Below are positions 24,248 to 32,579 of a stretch of 64,000 nucleotides of DNA, in pieces (position 1 is the stretch's first letter; every line of letters begins with the position of its first letter). Where the stretch lies: assembly GCA_019913005.1 (NCBI GenBank), contig JAIOHL010000117.1, positions 1 through 64,000 on the forward strand. Reading direction: 5' to 3'. Origin of the DNA: Anaerolineae bacterium (GTDB taxonomy: Bacteria; Chloroflexota; Anaerolineae; Aggregatilineales; J027). The position numbers and the translations under genes were made by a program. The notes below the pieces were generated by a model. It had not been told where the DNA came from and did no database searches. It was given only the letters and a program-made list of their open reading frames with translations.

Positions 24248-26758
24248 CTACTGATGTTCTTCCACCAACAGGCGGCGCAATACCTTACCGATAAATGATT
24301 TGGGCAGTTCTTCTCGGAATTCAATATCCCACGGCACCGCATAGGCTTCTAGGCGGCGGCGGCACAAATCCAACAATTCCTCTTTGCTCAGGCTTGTCCC
24401 CGGACGCGGCACGACGAACGCCTTTACTTTTTGCCCATTGCCGACACTCGTAACCCCAACAACGGCTGCTTCGAGGACTTTGCTATTTTCATAGAGGACT
24501 TCTTCGACATCGCGGGGATATACACTATATTCGCCTGCCATAATTGTATCGCGTTTGCGGCTGATAATTTGGAAATAGCCATCCGTATCCATCACTGCCA
24601 CATCGCCTGTATACAACCAACCATCTTTCAGCACCGATTCGGCGTCCTGATCTGTCTTATCCTCACCCCAATAGCCCGGCATAACCTGTGGCCCACGCAC
24701 GACCAATTCACCAATTTTGCCGGGGGGGACATCTTCGCCTGTCACCAAATCCACAATCTTCGCGTCGGTATTGGGAATCGGGATACCAATCGAGCCAACC
24801 TTGCGTACTCCCAACAATGGATTGGCATGGGTCACTGGCCCAGCTTCAGTTAAACCGTAGCCCTCCACCAAATGACCCCGCGTCAATTTTTCAAATTCCT
24901 CTTGCACCTCAACAGGTAAAGGGGCAGAACCGCTAATACAGGCTTTGATACTCGACAACCCATAAGAGCGAACATCCGGCGCATGGTTAATCGCGGTATA
25001 CATCGAAGGCACACCGGGGAAAATGGTTGGCTTATACTGTTTAATCGTCTCCAACACGTGTTGTAATTCAAAAACAGGCAGTAAAACAATCGTCGCCGCC
25101 ATCGCAATCGGGATATTCATGGCGGTAGTCATGCCATAACTGTGCAAAAATGGCAGTACCGACAGAAATGTCTCCTGTCCATACTTAATATCAGGGACCC
25201 AATGGCGGGTTTGCAGCGCGTTCGCCACTAAATTGAGGTGGGTCAGACATACCCCTTTGGGTTCATCCACTGTCCCGCTAGTAAACAAGATCGCGGCAAG
25301 ATCGTTGTAACTCACCTTGACCTTTGGCTCTGTTTTGACCGCATCCGCCATTAAAGCAGCCATGTTGTGTCCTAATTGGGCGAGCTGGTTCTCATCTTTC
25401 GCGCCATGCTCCTCACCCCAGCGGGCTAACAGGCGTTTGTAGGCATGTCCTGATACGGCATTACGAATATCGGCGAACACGATGGATTTTAAGGCCGTGT
25501 TTTCTTTGGCAGATTGCGCCAGCCCCACAAAATCGTTGAGTGTAACCAAAACTTTCGCTTGGGTACGCTGAATTTTCTCAACAATTTGAGCAGTATTGGC
25601 ATCCGGGTTGGGCATGACCACCACCGCCCCCACTTTTAAGGTCGCGTAGTAAGCGATAATCATCTGTGGAATATTTGGCAGCACCAACATCACCCGATCT
25701 TTGGGCTGGACTCCCAATCCAATCAATGTATGGGCAAATTGGTTGACCTGCTCATTCAACTGCTGATACGTCAAGACCGTACCATAAAAAATAATGGCCT
25801 TTTGTCTGGGCAGCCAATCAGCGGCGCTTTCCAAAAATCGGTGGACGGGTTGGCGTGGAATGGGAATCGTGCGCGGCAAATCTTTATGATAGCTGGCAAG
25901 CCATGGGCGGCGGTTGGCGATTTCCAATGTTTGCGTACCAATCGAACGCCACGATTTACGCTGGTTGCTTTCTTCGATAAACCGCTCGATAGCACGATTA
26001 ACCGCATTATGCCGCTCTAGCTGCACTTTATGTTTGGCCGACCCTACATCATAGATTTCCGCACCGGGAACCATTTTGCCGACTTCTTCAAAGACGGCAC
26101 GCGGGAAATAATTATCGCGTTCCCCTGTAATAATCAATGTCGGAGTTTTGATATTACGGAGCAGCGGCCAACCCTGCCAGCGGCGCATATTATTCGACAT
26201 CATGCGTTTCATGACATGAATTTCGGCATTCCAGCGGGGACGATAATCCCACACCAAGCGATAGAGTGCGGTGGGTACGCGGTTCAGCATCGCGGCGGCA
26301 CGCGGCAAAGGGTACTCGCCTGCGGTGGCAATCAAGACCAATTTTTCAAGCCGTTCGGGGTGGGCATTGGCATATTCCACACAGATCGAGCCGCCAAAAG
26401 AATGACCGACCAAGACAAAGGTTGGCGGCAGGCCCAACATCTCGACGATGGTATGCAAATCTTCAACCATCTCCGCCATTGTGTACTGTGTATAGGGGGC
26501 GTCACTTTGTCCATGTCCGCGTAAATCTGGGACAACCACCCGATAATCCCGTGCAAAATGATTAATTTGATATTCCCATGTCTCGGCACACCCCGCGTAG
26601 CCATGCACAAACAGGATCGTTTTATCCACACCTTCGGGCCACAGATCAATCACACTGAGGTTCGCACCCGAAATGCCGCGAATGGGCACATCAATACGAT
26701 ATAAATCAAAATCTAATTGAATCGCGTCCCGTTTAATGCCGCGTAATTTCTTTTTCAT
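24248..26758 (-). CDS. Alpha/beta hydrolase-acyl-CoA synthetase fusion
   Basis: One 836-aa chain carries two enzymes. Residues 20-265 are an alpha/beta hydrolase: TILFVHGYAGCAETW, VVVPDLRGHGQSDA, nucleophile LVGHSFGGS, an Asp in IITGERDNYFP and a His in DVGSAKHKVQLERHN. Residues 310-836 are an AMP-forming acyl-CoA ligase: ILFTSGTVDEPKGV (A3-type P-loop), EGYGLTEAGPVTHANP (A5), GWLYTGDVAVMDTDGYFQIISRKRDTIMAGEYSVYP (A7-A8) and a C-terminal PKSFIGKVLRRLL with the catalytic Lys. The two could release a fatty acid from an ester and activate it with CoA. I prefer ATG 26758 (MKKKL); a GTG ten codons earlier (26788) is possible. Confidence 0.88.
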   Translation of the reverse strand: MKKKLRGIKRDAIQLDFDLYRIDVPIRGISGANLSVIDLWPEGVDKTILFVHGYAGCAETWEYQINHFARDYRVVVPDLRGHGQSDAPYTQYTMAEMVEDLHTIVEMLGLPPTFVLVGHSFGGSICVEYANAHPERLEKLVLIATAGEYPLPRAAAMLNRVPTALYRLVWDYRPRWNAEIHVMKRMMSNNMRRWQGWPLLRNIKTPTLIITGERDNYFPRAVFEEVGKMVPGAEIYDVGSAKHKVQLERHNAVNRAIERFIEESNQRKSWRSIGTQTLEIANRRPWLASYHKDLPRTIPIPRQPVHRFLESAADWLPRQKAIIFYGTVLTYQQLNEQVNQFAHTLIGLGVQPKDRVMLVLPNIPQMIIAYYATLKVGAVVVMPNPDANTAQIVEKIQRTQAKVLVTLNDFVGLAQSAKENTALKSIVFADIRNAVSGHAYKRLLARWGEEHGAKDENQLAQLGHNMAALMADAVKTEPKVKVSYNDLAAILFTSGTVDEPKGVCLTHLNLVANALQTRHWVPDIKYGQETFLSVLPFLHSYGMTTAMNIPIAMAATIVLLPVFELQHVLETIKQYKPTIFPGVPSMYTAINHAPDVRSYGLSSIKACISGSAPLPVEVQEEFEKLTRGHLVEGYGLTEAGPVTHANPLLGVRKVGSIGIPIPNTDAKIVDLVTGEDVPPGKIGELVVRGPQVMPGYWGEDKTDQDAESVLKDGWLYTGDVAVMDTDGYFQIISRKRDTIMAGEYSVYPRDVEEVLYENSKVLEAAVVGVTSVGNGQKVKAFVVPRPGTSLSKEELLDLCRRRLEAYAVPWDIEFREELPKSFIGKVLRRLLVEEHQ

Positions 26759-26883
26759 CCCCGCAAACTCACTTCCACAAGTACGCACTTATTTAGTACC
26801 CCATTATAAACCTTTTGACAGTGCGGCCTAGACTGCGGCAAAATGAAAGGCGGGATTTTATTGATGCCGGGAAAGGATTAGCC

Positions 26884-27456
26884 GTGCCGTACCAGCGCGA
26901 AGAAATGATTACTGCCAGCGAGGTTGCCCGTTATGTATATTGCCAGCGGGCATGGTGGTACGATCACGAGTTAATCCGAACGGGAAAATTTAGACGTCAC
27001 GCGCATCGGAGGGGTCGGCTAGGCAAAGGGCAGGTCACTTATCAAGGCCAATATGCCGAACGGCTGAACCGCCAATTGGTCTCTTATGATTACGGGGTCA
27101 CAGGTCGTCCCGATTACGTCATTGACCGTGACAGTCTACCCGTACCCGTTTTACGTAAAATTGGACATGCGCCGGATGCTCCCTATGACAGCCATGTCGC
27201 GCAAATCTTGGTACACTGCCTATTGATTGAAACCACCGTGCGTGTACCACCACCTTTCGGTATCGTTCGTTATAATGAGCGCACTTTCGAGGTGGATTAT
27301 GACCCGCCCGCGTTTGACGCGCTGATGCACCTCTTAGAGGAAATCCGGTCTGAGAAAAAGCATACAACCACCCCGCGTCGCTCGCATGAAATTCGGCGGC
27401 GCTGCTTCGGGTGCAGCCATCAAAGCACATGTGATGAGTCGTTGGTGCAGGGCTAA
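26884..27456 (+). CDS. Cas4-like PD-(D/E)XK family protein, orphan
   Basis: A 190-aa protein of the Cas4/DUF83 family, which are Fe-S RecB-type exonucleases. The N-terminal ITASEVARYVYCQRAWWY gives the first Fe-S cysteine (Cys20); the other three are C174, C177 and C183 (CFGCSHQSTC). The active-site Asp is in GRPDYV (Asp77), and a Gln sits in the DSHVAQILVHC helix (Gln107). The next motif, normally P-V-E-x-K, is PVLRK (residues 88-92), so the catalytic Glu is Leu while Lys92 is kept. Start: GTG with AAAGGA 6 bases upstream; the frame is open a further 23 codons. No cas gene or repeat array is nearby. Confidence 0.75.
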   Translation: MPYQREEMITASEVARYVYCQRAWWYDHELIRTGKFRRHAHRRGRLGKGQVTYQGQYAERLNRQLVSYDYGVTGRPDYVIDRDSLPVPVLRKIGHAPDAPYDSHVAQILVHCLLIETTVRVPPPFGIVRYNERTFEVDYDPPAFDALMHLLEEIRSEKKHTTTPRRSHEIRRRCFGCSHQSTCDESLVQG

Positions 27457-27920
27457 CGCACAAACGTCGCGGCCCGACCCTCCAGTGCATCGGTAATGCG
27501 TTCGCGGTGATGCTCCATCAGATCAAGATGCACAATTTCGTCGGGTGAAAAATAGCCAAATTCTGATACTTCGTTATTGAGGGTCAGTTCGCCTCCCATT
27601 ACATCTACCGCAAAACTATGGGCTACCAACTGGACCCGATTGCCATCCTGATATTGGATAATGCGGTGTGGGCTGGAATAAACCCCAATCAATCGCAGCA
27701 CCCGTACATGCAGTCCTGTTTCTTCAAATACTTCACGGATACAGGCTTCGGATAGGCTTTCACCTGCTTCCATTGCACCTCCCGGCAAACACCACTGCCC
27801 ATTATCCGTGCGGCGGGTCAACAGAACTTTTTCACCCGCATCGTCATAGATAATCGCCGAGCAGCCGACGCTGAGACGTGCTTCTGCCCCAATGCGTTCA
27901 CCTTCAATAATTTTTGCCAT
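27453..27920 (-). CDS. Nudix hydrolase
   Basis: A 155-aa Nudix protein that would cleave a nucleoside diphosphate linked to another moiety. The Nudix box GGAMEAGESLSEACIREVFEETG fits the G-x5-E-x7-R-E-U-x-E-E-x-G-U rule with all catalytic Glu residues. The upstream IIYDDAGEKVLLTRRTDNGQWCLPGG is the standard lead-in. Substrate is not readable. It lies 10 bases after murJ on the same strand and overlaps the converging Cas4-like gene by four bases at the stops. Confidence 0.9.
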   Translation of the reverse strand: MAKIIEGERIGAEARLSVGCSAIIYDDAGEKVLLTRRTDNGQWCLPGGAMEAGESLSEACIREVFEETGLHVRVLRLIGVYSSPHRIIQYQDGNRVQLVAHSFAVDVMGGELTLNNEVSEFGYFSPDEIVHLDLMEHHRERITDALEGRAATFVR

Positions 27921-27930
27921 AACGCCTCCC

Positions 27931-29565
27931 TTATGCCTTGCCGAACCGTGCTAGAACCATATGCGGTAGATGATTGGCCTCTTTGACCTTTAATCCAAAT
28001 GCGAGCGCAAAAAAACTGCCCGCACCAATCATCATGCCAACGATAAGCTGAATCAATGCTGGCAGTCCATCCCCCACCATCAACCACACATACACCAATG
28101 CCACCATGCCGAACGCGGCTAATCCAGTGCGGCTGGCAGTCTGCAAAACGGGACGGGGATTCAGTGCGGGGATTTTGCGACGCAGCCACAACCACAACGT
28201 TAGGCTTTCAAGAGCCGTCGCTAAACTGTTGGCAAGCGCTAATCCGGCATAGGGGCCATGCGAAAATGTGTCCGCGCCGAGGCTCTCGAAGATTTGGACA
28301 AACAGCAAACTAAACACCACATTTAACAGCATCGCCACACCGCCGACAATCACGGGTGTCCATGTATCATGCAGGGCATAATAAGTACGGGCCAAGATTT
28401 CGAGCGCGGCATGACCGATCAACCCAACTGCATAAAAAACGAGCGCCCATGCCGTTGCCGACGTATCCGCGCTTGTCCATTCACCCCGTTGGAACAGTAC
28501 CTGCACAATCGGCACGGACAAAATCATCATGCCCAACCCGGCGGGGATACTCAAAAATAGGACATTGGCAAGGGCATTGTTGAAAGTGCGCTGAAATCCG
28601 ACCTCATCTTTTTGGGCATAGAGCGCCGAGAGCGATGGAAAAACCGCCGTCCCCACGCTCTGCCCCAAAACTCCCAAAACGGTAAACATCAAGGCAAAGG
28701 AGGTATTCAATGCCGTGATGCTACCGCTGACCATCGCGCTTGCTAAGGCGATATTGACCCAAAAATTAACTTGTACCACCATCAATCCGATTAAGCGCGG
28801 CCCCATCAATTTGAGGACTTCGACTACACCGGGGACTTGCAGATTAGGCAGAATCTGGAGATGGATATTCGGCAGGCGAAGCAGCACCGGAATTTGCACG
28901 GCTAGATGTAATCCCGCCCCGATCACGGCACCCCATGCTAATCCGCGTATATCCAGCGAGGGGGTCAGAAAAATCGCCCCGAAAATGATGCCGATGTTAT
29001 ACATACTGGGCGCAAGGGCCGGGCCAACAAAGTGCTGATGCGAATTGAGAATCGCCATCAGTAAACCCGACAGGCCAAAAATCACCACTGTGACCAACAT
29101 AATCCGCATCAATTCAACCGTGAGGGCTTGGGTGGCGTGGCTGGCGTCGGGTAGGAGCAAATTTTCAACTAGAGGAGTGGCAAAAATAAAACCCACAATG
29201 GCGCTTAAGCTGGCGGCAATCGTCACAAACGTTAGGGCTGCACTAGCTAAACGCCACGCCCCTTGGATGTCATCTTTGTTCAAAAAAGTCGAGAAAACTG
29301 GAATAAAGGCCGACCCCAATGCGCCCCCTGCCACCAAAACAAATAGGGTTTCGGGCAGACGCAGCGCCGCATAAAAGGCATCGAGGTCACGGCCTGCCCC
29401 AAAGGTCGAAGCCAAGACAATTTGGCGCACAAGGCCCAAGGCCCCACTGAGGACAAACGAGGCCATCACAATGAGGGTCGCCAGCGCGATTTCTCGCCCC
29501 GACAGCGCCTGCCCCGCCTTGCCATTCTCTTCATGAATTTCGGAAGGAGTTGTTGAGTTTGTCAT
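27931..29565 (-). CDS. murJ: Lipid II flippase MurJ (MviN)
   Basis: MurJ flips lipid II, the peptidoglycan precursor, across the membrane. The 544-aa protein has the expected 14 or so membrane segments and the MOP-superfamily N-terminus (VLSGALGLVRQIVLASTFGAGRDLDAFYAALRLPETLFVLVAGGALGSAFIPVF), where the Arg/Asp residues in the cavity are conserved. A cluster near AIYALYAQKDEVGFQRTF and the TYYALHDTWTP loop are further family hallmarks. No other mur genes are adjacent; the Nudix gene follows by 10 bases. Confidence 0.93.
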   Translation of the reverse strand: MTNSTTPSEIHEENGKAGQALSGREIALATLIVMASFVLSGALGLVRQIVLASTFGAGRDLDAFYAALRLPETLFVLVAGGALGSAFIPVFSTFLNKDDIQGAWRLASAALTFVTIAASLSAIVGFIFATPLVENLLLPDASHATQALTVELMRIMLVTVVIFGLSGLLMAILNSHQHFVGPALAPSMYNIGIIFGAIFLTPSLDIRGLAWGAVIGAGLHLAVQIPVLLRLPNIHLQILPNLQVPGVVEVLKLMGPRLIGLMVVQVNFWVNIALASAMVSGSITALNTSFALMFTVLGVLGQSVGTAVFPSLSALYAQKDEVGFQRTFNNALANVLFLSIPAGLGMMILSVPIVQVLFQRGEWTSADTSATAWALVFYAVGLIGHAALEILARTYYALHDTWTPVIVGGVAMLLNVVFSLLFVQIFESLGADTFSHGPYAGLALANSLATALESLTLWLWLRRKIPALNPRPVLQTASRTGLAAFGMVALVYVWLMVGDGLPALIQLIVGMMIGAGSFFALAFGLKVKEANHLPHMVLARFGKA

Positions 29566-29871
29566 GCGCGGGAGTGTATAGCAGGTCGGGGTGAATCGTC
29601 AACTTTGGTGCAGGAAATTAAACGATGATGTGGGCTATTTCCAAAGGAGGATTTCCAATCGTTTTGGATGCCCTTGTCGCCTCATCTAAATTGAGCACGG
29701 CGGCTTTAGCCCCGTGTCCCCAAATGGGTTCGCCAGCAGAAAATTAAACGAGGTTAACTTTTTTCGATAGCGAGGGTTAAGTTGGGGGTTAACGAACGCC
29801 ATTGTCAGAGCTTGCGGCGGGCCGTATACTGCGAAAGTGAAATTTGGTACAAAACACTGTCGTAAGGAAAT
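29566..29871. other. 306-base divergent intergenic region with repeats
   Basis: No gene fits here. The region has an imperfect direct repeat (29611-29625 and 29737-29751, 14 of 15 identical), a hairpin CACGGCGGCTTTAGCCCCGTG-like (GGCT/AGCC inside CACGG/CCGTG) around 29694-29717 that resembles REP-type GGGCTAAAGCC elements, and three TTAAC/TTAAG-containing motifs between 29750 and 29795. It should also contain the promoters of murJ and of the iron-type ABC operon. Confidence 0.4.
29611..29751. repeat. Imperfect direct repeat pair
   Basis: CAGGAAATTAAACGA (29611-29625) and CAGAAAATTAAACGA (29737-29751) differ by one base and are 126 bases apart, in the space between murJ and the ABC importer operon. 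The spacing, 12 helical turns, would suit two sites for one regulator, but this is inference. Confidence 0.45.
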
Positions 29872-30600
29872 TTGATTAACCTGATGTTTCGTCCGCGTGC
29901 TGTCCTAAGTTGTGGAATCTTCGCCGCCGCCCTTACTGCTATTATCATTCCACTACCCGGCAAAAATACCGCTCATTTATTAACCACCGCCGAGGCCAAT
30001 GACAACACACTGGTGATTGTAACGACGGGTGACGCGGCTCTGCTGACGCCGTTGGTGACAGAATTTGAAGCAGTGGTTGAACAAACCATGCCCGACAGCG
30101 GCGTGACGGTTCTCATCGAGCCGATAACACAGGATGAGTTAAATTCCGACACGCTGAAAAATATGCACGCCGATCTCGTGCTGGCGGAAAATGTGGCGGA
30201 TTTGGTCAGGGCAATGGAAAGCCAGTCGCTGGACACCCTGCCCGCCGATGCGCTGTGGAATGTTCTGCCAGATTACGTTGACCCCGCCGGACGCTGGATG
30301 GGTTTTTATGGCAATCTGGACGGCGACCAATTGAATATTAGCGCCCTAGCAATGGCCCAATCCTCCAACAGCAAACCCCTAGCCGAATTATTTGTCGTGA
30401 CTGTCTACGGAATGCGTTTGCAGCGATTGATGGTCGAAAACGGCGCGGTCTATTCCCTATTAGCCTTTGGTGTCGAAGCTCCTAGCGGTCAGCCCGCCCT
30501 AGAATCACTCGTGTCTCCCCGCTATGCTCAAATTTATGATAGCAACAATTTCTACCGTCCATCCGAGAATTCTTCAGGTACAATAGCCTCTACTCGTTAA
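29872..30600 (+). CDS. Shortened Fe3+-type ABC substrate-binding protein
   Basis: A 242-aa exported protein at the head of an Fe3+-type ABC operon. A signal or anchor (VLSCGIFAAALTAIIIPLPG) is followed by the first lobe of a class F binding protein (LVIVTTGDAALLTPLVTEFEAV; DLVLAENVADLVRAM; LPDYVDPAGRWMGFYGN). In FbpA-like proteins about 100 residues of the second lobe follow; here the chain jumps to the late part (ALAMAQSSNSKPLAELFVVTVYGMRLQRLMVENGAVYSLL...). The usual family length is about 330 aa. The frame is clean, so this is a shortened variant rather than a frameshift. The TTG at 29872 is very close to AAGGAAA (29864-29870); the ATG at 29884 is an alternative. Confidence 0.65.
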   Translation: MINLMFRPRAVLSCGIFAAALTAIIIPLPGKNTAHLLTTAEANDNTLVIVTTGDAALLTPLVTEFEAVVEQTMPDSGVTVLIEPITQDELNSDTLKNMHADLVLAENVADLVRAMESQSLDTLPADALWNVLPDYVDPAGRWMGFYGNLDGDQLNISALAMAQSSNSKPLAELFVVTVYGMRLQRLMVENGAVYSLLAFGVEAPSGQPALESLVSPRYAQIYDSNNFYRPSENSSGTIASTR

Positions 30601-30622
30601 CCCACACCTGAAAAAGTCGGTC

Positions 30623-30973
30623 ATGGATTGGAATAAAATACTCCCGGTCATCATTTCAATTGCCATTATCATTTTTGTCGCCATCGTGCGGCAATATTCG
30701 CGTACTGTTGCCGCCATCACCGCCACCATGCCCTTGAATGTCCCGCTGGCTTTGTGGATTGCCTACAGCGCCGAAGATACCAGCCGTGAAAAATTGGGCG
30801 AATTTAGCACGGGTTTATTCATCGGAATTATCCCCACCGTCGTTTTTATTGGCATTGCTGCCCTAACAGTGAATGCCGGGTGGTCGCTCGGCCAAGTCTT
30901 GGGAACAAGCTACGCCGGATGGGGCATCACACTCGCCCTGCTGCTGGCGGTTCGCCATTTCAATATTCTCTAA
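30623..30973 (+). CDS. Small membrane protein in the ABC importer operon
   Basis: A 116-aa protein with three to four membrane segments (residues 7-24, 38-52, 65-85, 97-112) and nothing else. I do not recognise it; its length and pattern recall small DUF3147-like membrane proteins. It lies 22 bases after the shortened binding protein gene and 13 bases before the permease, so it is inside the operon and may be a transporter accessory part. Confidence 0.65.
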   Translation: MDWNKILPVIISIAIIIFVAIVRQYSRTVAAITATMPLNVPLALWIAYSAEDTSREKLGEFSTGLFIGIIPTVVFIGIAALTVNAGWSLGQVLGTSYAGWGITLALLLAVRHFNIL

Positions 30974-30986
30974 TTCATTAATTGTC

Positions 30987-32579
30987 ATGACAGTGCAAAG
31001 CCGTCGCCGCGCCTTTCGTCAACCCGCATGGGGAATCGTGGAATTAGGGGTCATCAATAGCTTATTGGTGGCCTTACTATCGCTCCCACTGGTCTATTTG
31101 ATTTTGCGGGCCACTTCCGACACCGCCGACGGATGGGCCTATATCACCCAAGCCAACAAACTGCGTGTATTGTGGAACAGCATTTCGCTAGCGGGGGCAG
31201 TCGCATTAACCACCGCCGTGATCGCCGTACCATTGGCATGGTTAGTCGTGCGGACAGATTTGCAGGGACGACGCTGGTGGACGATTTTATTAACCGTCCC
31301 ACTGGTGATTCCCTCTTATGTTGGGGCATTTGCCCTCATTGGGGCATTCGGGCCAAAAGGCATGGTGCAGGGTTGGTTAGAAAATTTTGGGGTCGAACGT
31401 CTGCCCAGTATTTATGGATTTTTCGGGGCATGGCTCTCCATTAGTCTATTTTCGTTTCCTTACGTTTTTCTGAGTGTACGGGCGGGCTTGCGTGGTCTCG
31501 ATCCGCAATTGGAAGAAGCCTCAAAAATGTTGGGGCGGGGGACATGGGCGACCTTTTTTAAAATCACCCTACCTCAATTATTACCCTCCATTCAAGCGGG
31601 GGTATTGCTGGTCATCCTGTATACGCTCAGTGATTTTGGGGCGGTGGCCTTTATGCGTTTTAATGCCCTAACCCGCGACATCTATATTCAAAATTCCCAG
31701 TCCTTTCGTAATAATCGCGTGGCAATGTTGGGCCTAGAATTGGTCATATTGGCAGCGCTCCTTCTGTTGATTTCTCGCCGATTAGAGGGCAATGCCAAAG
31801 CCTATCAGCGGCAAAGTACCCGCAAAAACACAACCCGGTTGCGTTTGGGGAAATGGCAAATCACTGCCCAACTGTTTTGTGGGCTGATTGTGCTGCTGGC
31901 ACTGGTAGCGCCGATTGCCGTGACCGTTTATTGGTTGATTAATGGCTTGGAGCGTGGCGAGACATTTAATGAACTGCTCGGCCCGTTACAGCGTTCAATG
32001 CGCTTGGCGGGAATTACGGCAGGCGTGGCAGGATTAGTTGCCCTACCGCTGGTGATCATGCAGGTGCGCTTTCCCAGCAAACTATCCCGCTGGTTGGGGT
32101 TTGGCGCATATATAGGCAATGCCCTGCCGGGGGTGGTGGTGGCGATTGCGCTAGTGTTTTTTGCTACACGCTACATTTTTGATTTATACCAGACCCTACC
32201 CCTGCTGATTTTCGCCTATTTGGTGCGTTTTTTACCAGAGATGCTTGGTCCGCTACAAGCCTCGATGCTCCAAATCAATCCCCATCTCGAAGAAAGTGCC
32301 CTGACATTAGGACGAAATCGGCTACGGGTGCTGGCGACCATTACCGTGCCATTGGTGCGTTCAGGGTGGGTAGCAGGGGTGGTGCTGGTCTTTTTGACGG
32401 TTATGAAAGAACTGCCTGCTACCCGCATCCTTGCCCCGATTGGCTATGATACGCTGGCGACCCAAATCTGGTCAGCCACCCAAGAATTATTTTATGCCCG
32501 TGCCGCCGCGCCATCACTGGTACTGGTGATTGTTTCGGCCCTATCGCTCATTTATATCCTTGAACCGGAAAATGATTAA
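30987..32579 (+). CDS. Fe3+-type ABC transporter permease (FbpB-like, fused double unit)
   Basis: A 530-aa inner-membrane permease with about 12 membrane segments. It is a tandem of two BPD_transp_1 modules, as in FbpB/SfuB/ThiP. The two EAA loops that dock on the ATPase are LDPQLEEASKMLGRGTWATFFKITLPQLL and INPHLEESALTLGRNRLRVLATITVPLV, each with the E-A-x3-G-x9-P spacing. Substrate is likely a ferric or similar ligand, by family. I start at ATG 30987; the frame is open upstream but overlaps the small membrane protein gene. The ATPase start ATGATTAA overlaps the stop by eight bases. Confidence 0.9.
   Translation: MTVQSRRRAFRQPAWGIVELGVINSLLVALLSLPLVYLILRATSDTADGWAYITQANKLRVLWNSISLAGAVALTTAVIAVPLAWLVVRTDLQGRRWWTILLTVPLVIPSYVGAFALIGAFGPKGMVQGWLENFGVERLPSIYGFFGAWLSISLFSFPYVFLSVRAGLRGLDPQLEEASKMLGRGTWATFFKITLPQLLPSIQAGVLLVILYTLSDFGAVAFMRFNALTRDIYIQNSQSFRNNRVAMLGLELVILAALLLLISRRLEGNAKAYQRQSTRKNTTRLRLGKWQITAQLFCGLIVLLALVAPIAVTVYWLINGLERGETFNELLGPLQRSMRLAGITAGVAGLVALPLVIMQVRFPSKLSRWLGFGAYIGNALPGVVVAIALVFFATRYIFDLYQTLPLLIFAYLVRFLPEMLGPLQASMLQINPHLEESALTLGRNRLRVLATITVPLVRSGWVAGVVLVFLTVMKELPATRILAPIGYDTLATQIWSATQELFYARAAAPSLVLVIVSALSLIYILEPEND

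Noticed and set aside
26884..27456. A CRISPR-Cas locus
   Set aside because: There is a single Cas4-like gene; no repeat-spacer array, no cas1, cas2 or effector gene lies in the window.
30873..30986. 38-codon N-terminal extension of the ABC permease
   Set aside because: It overlaps the small membrane protein gene in another frame; the ATG at 30987 starts the family-typical sequence.
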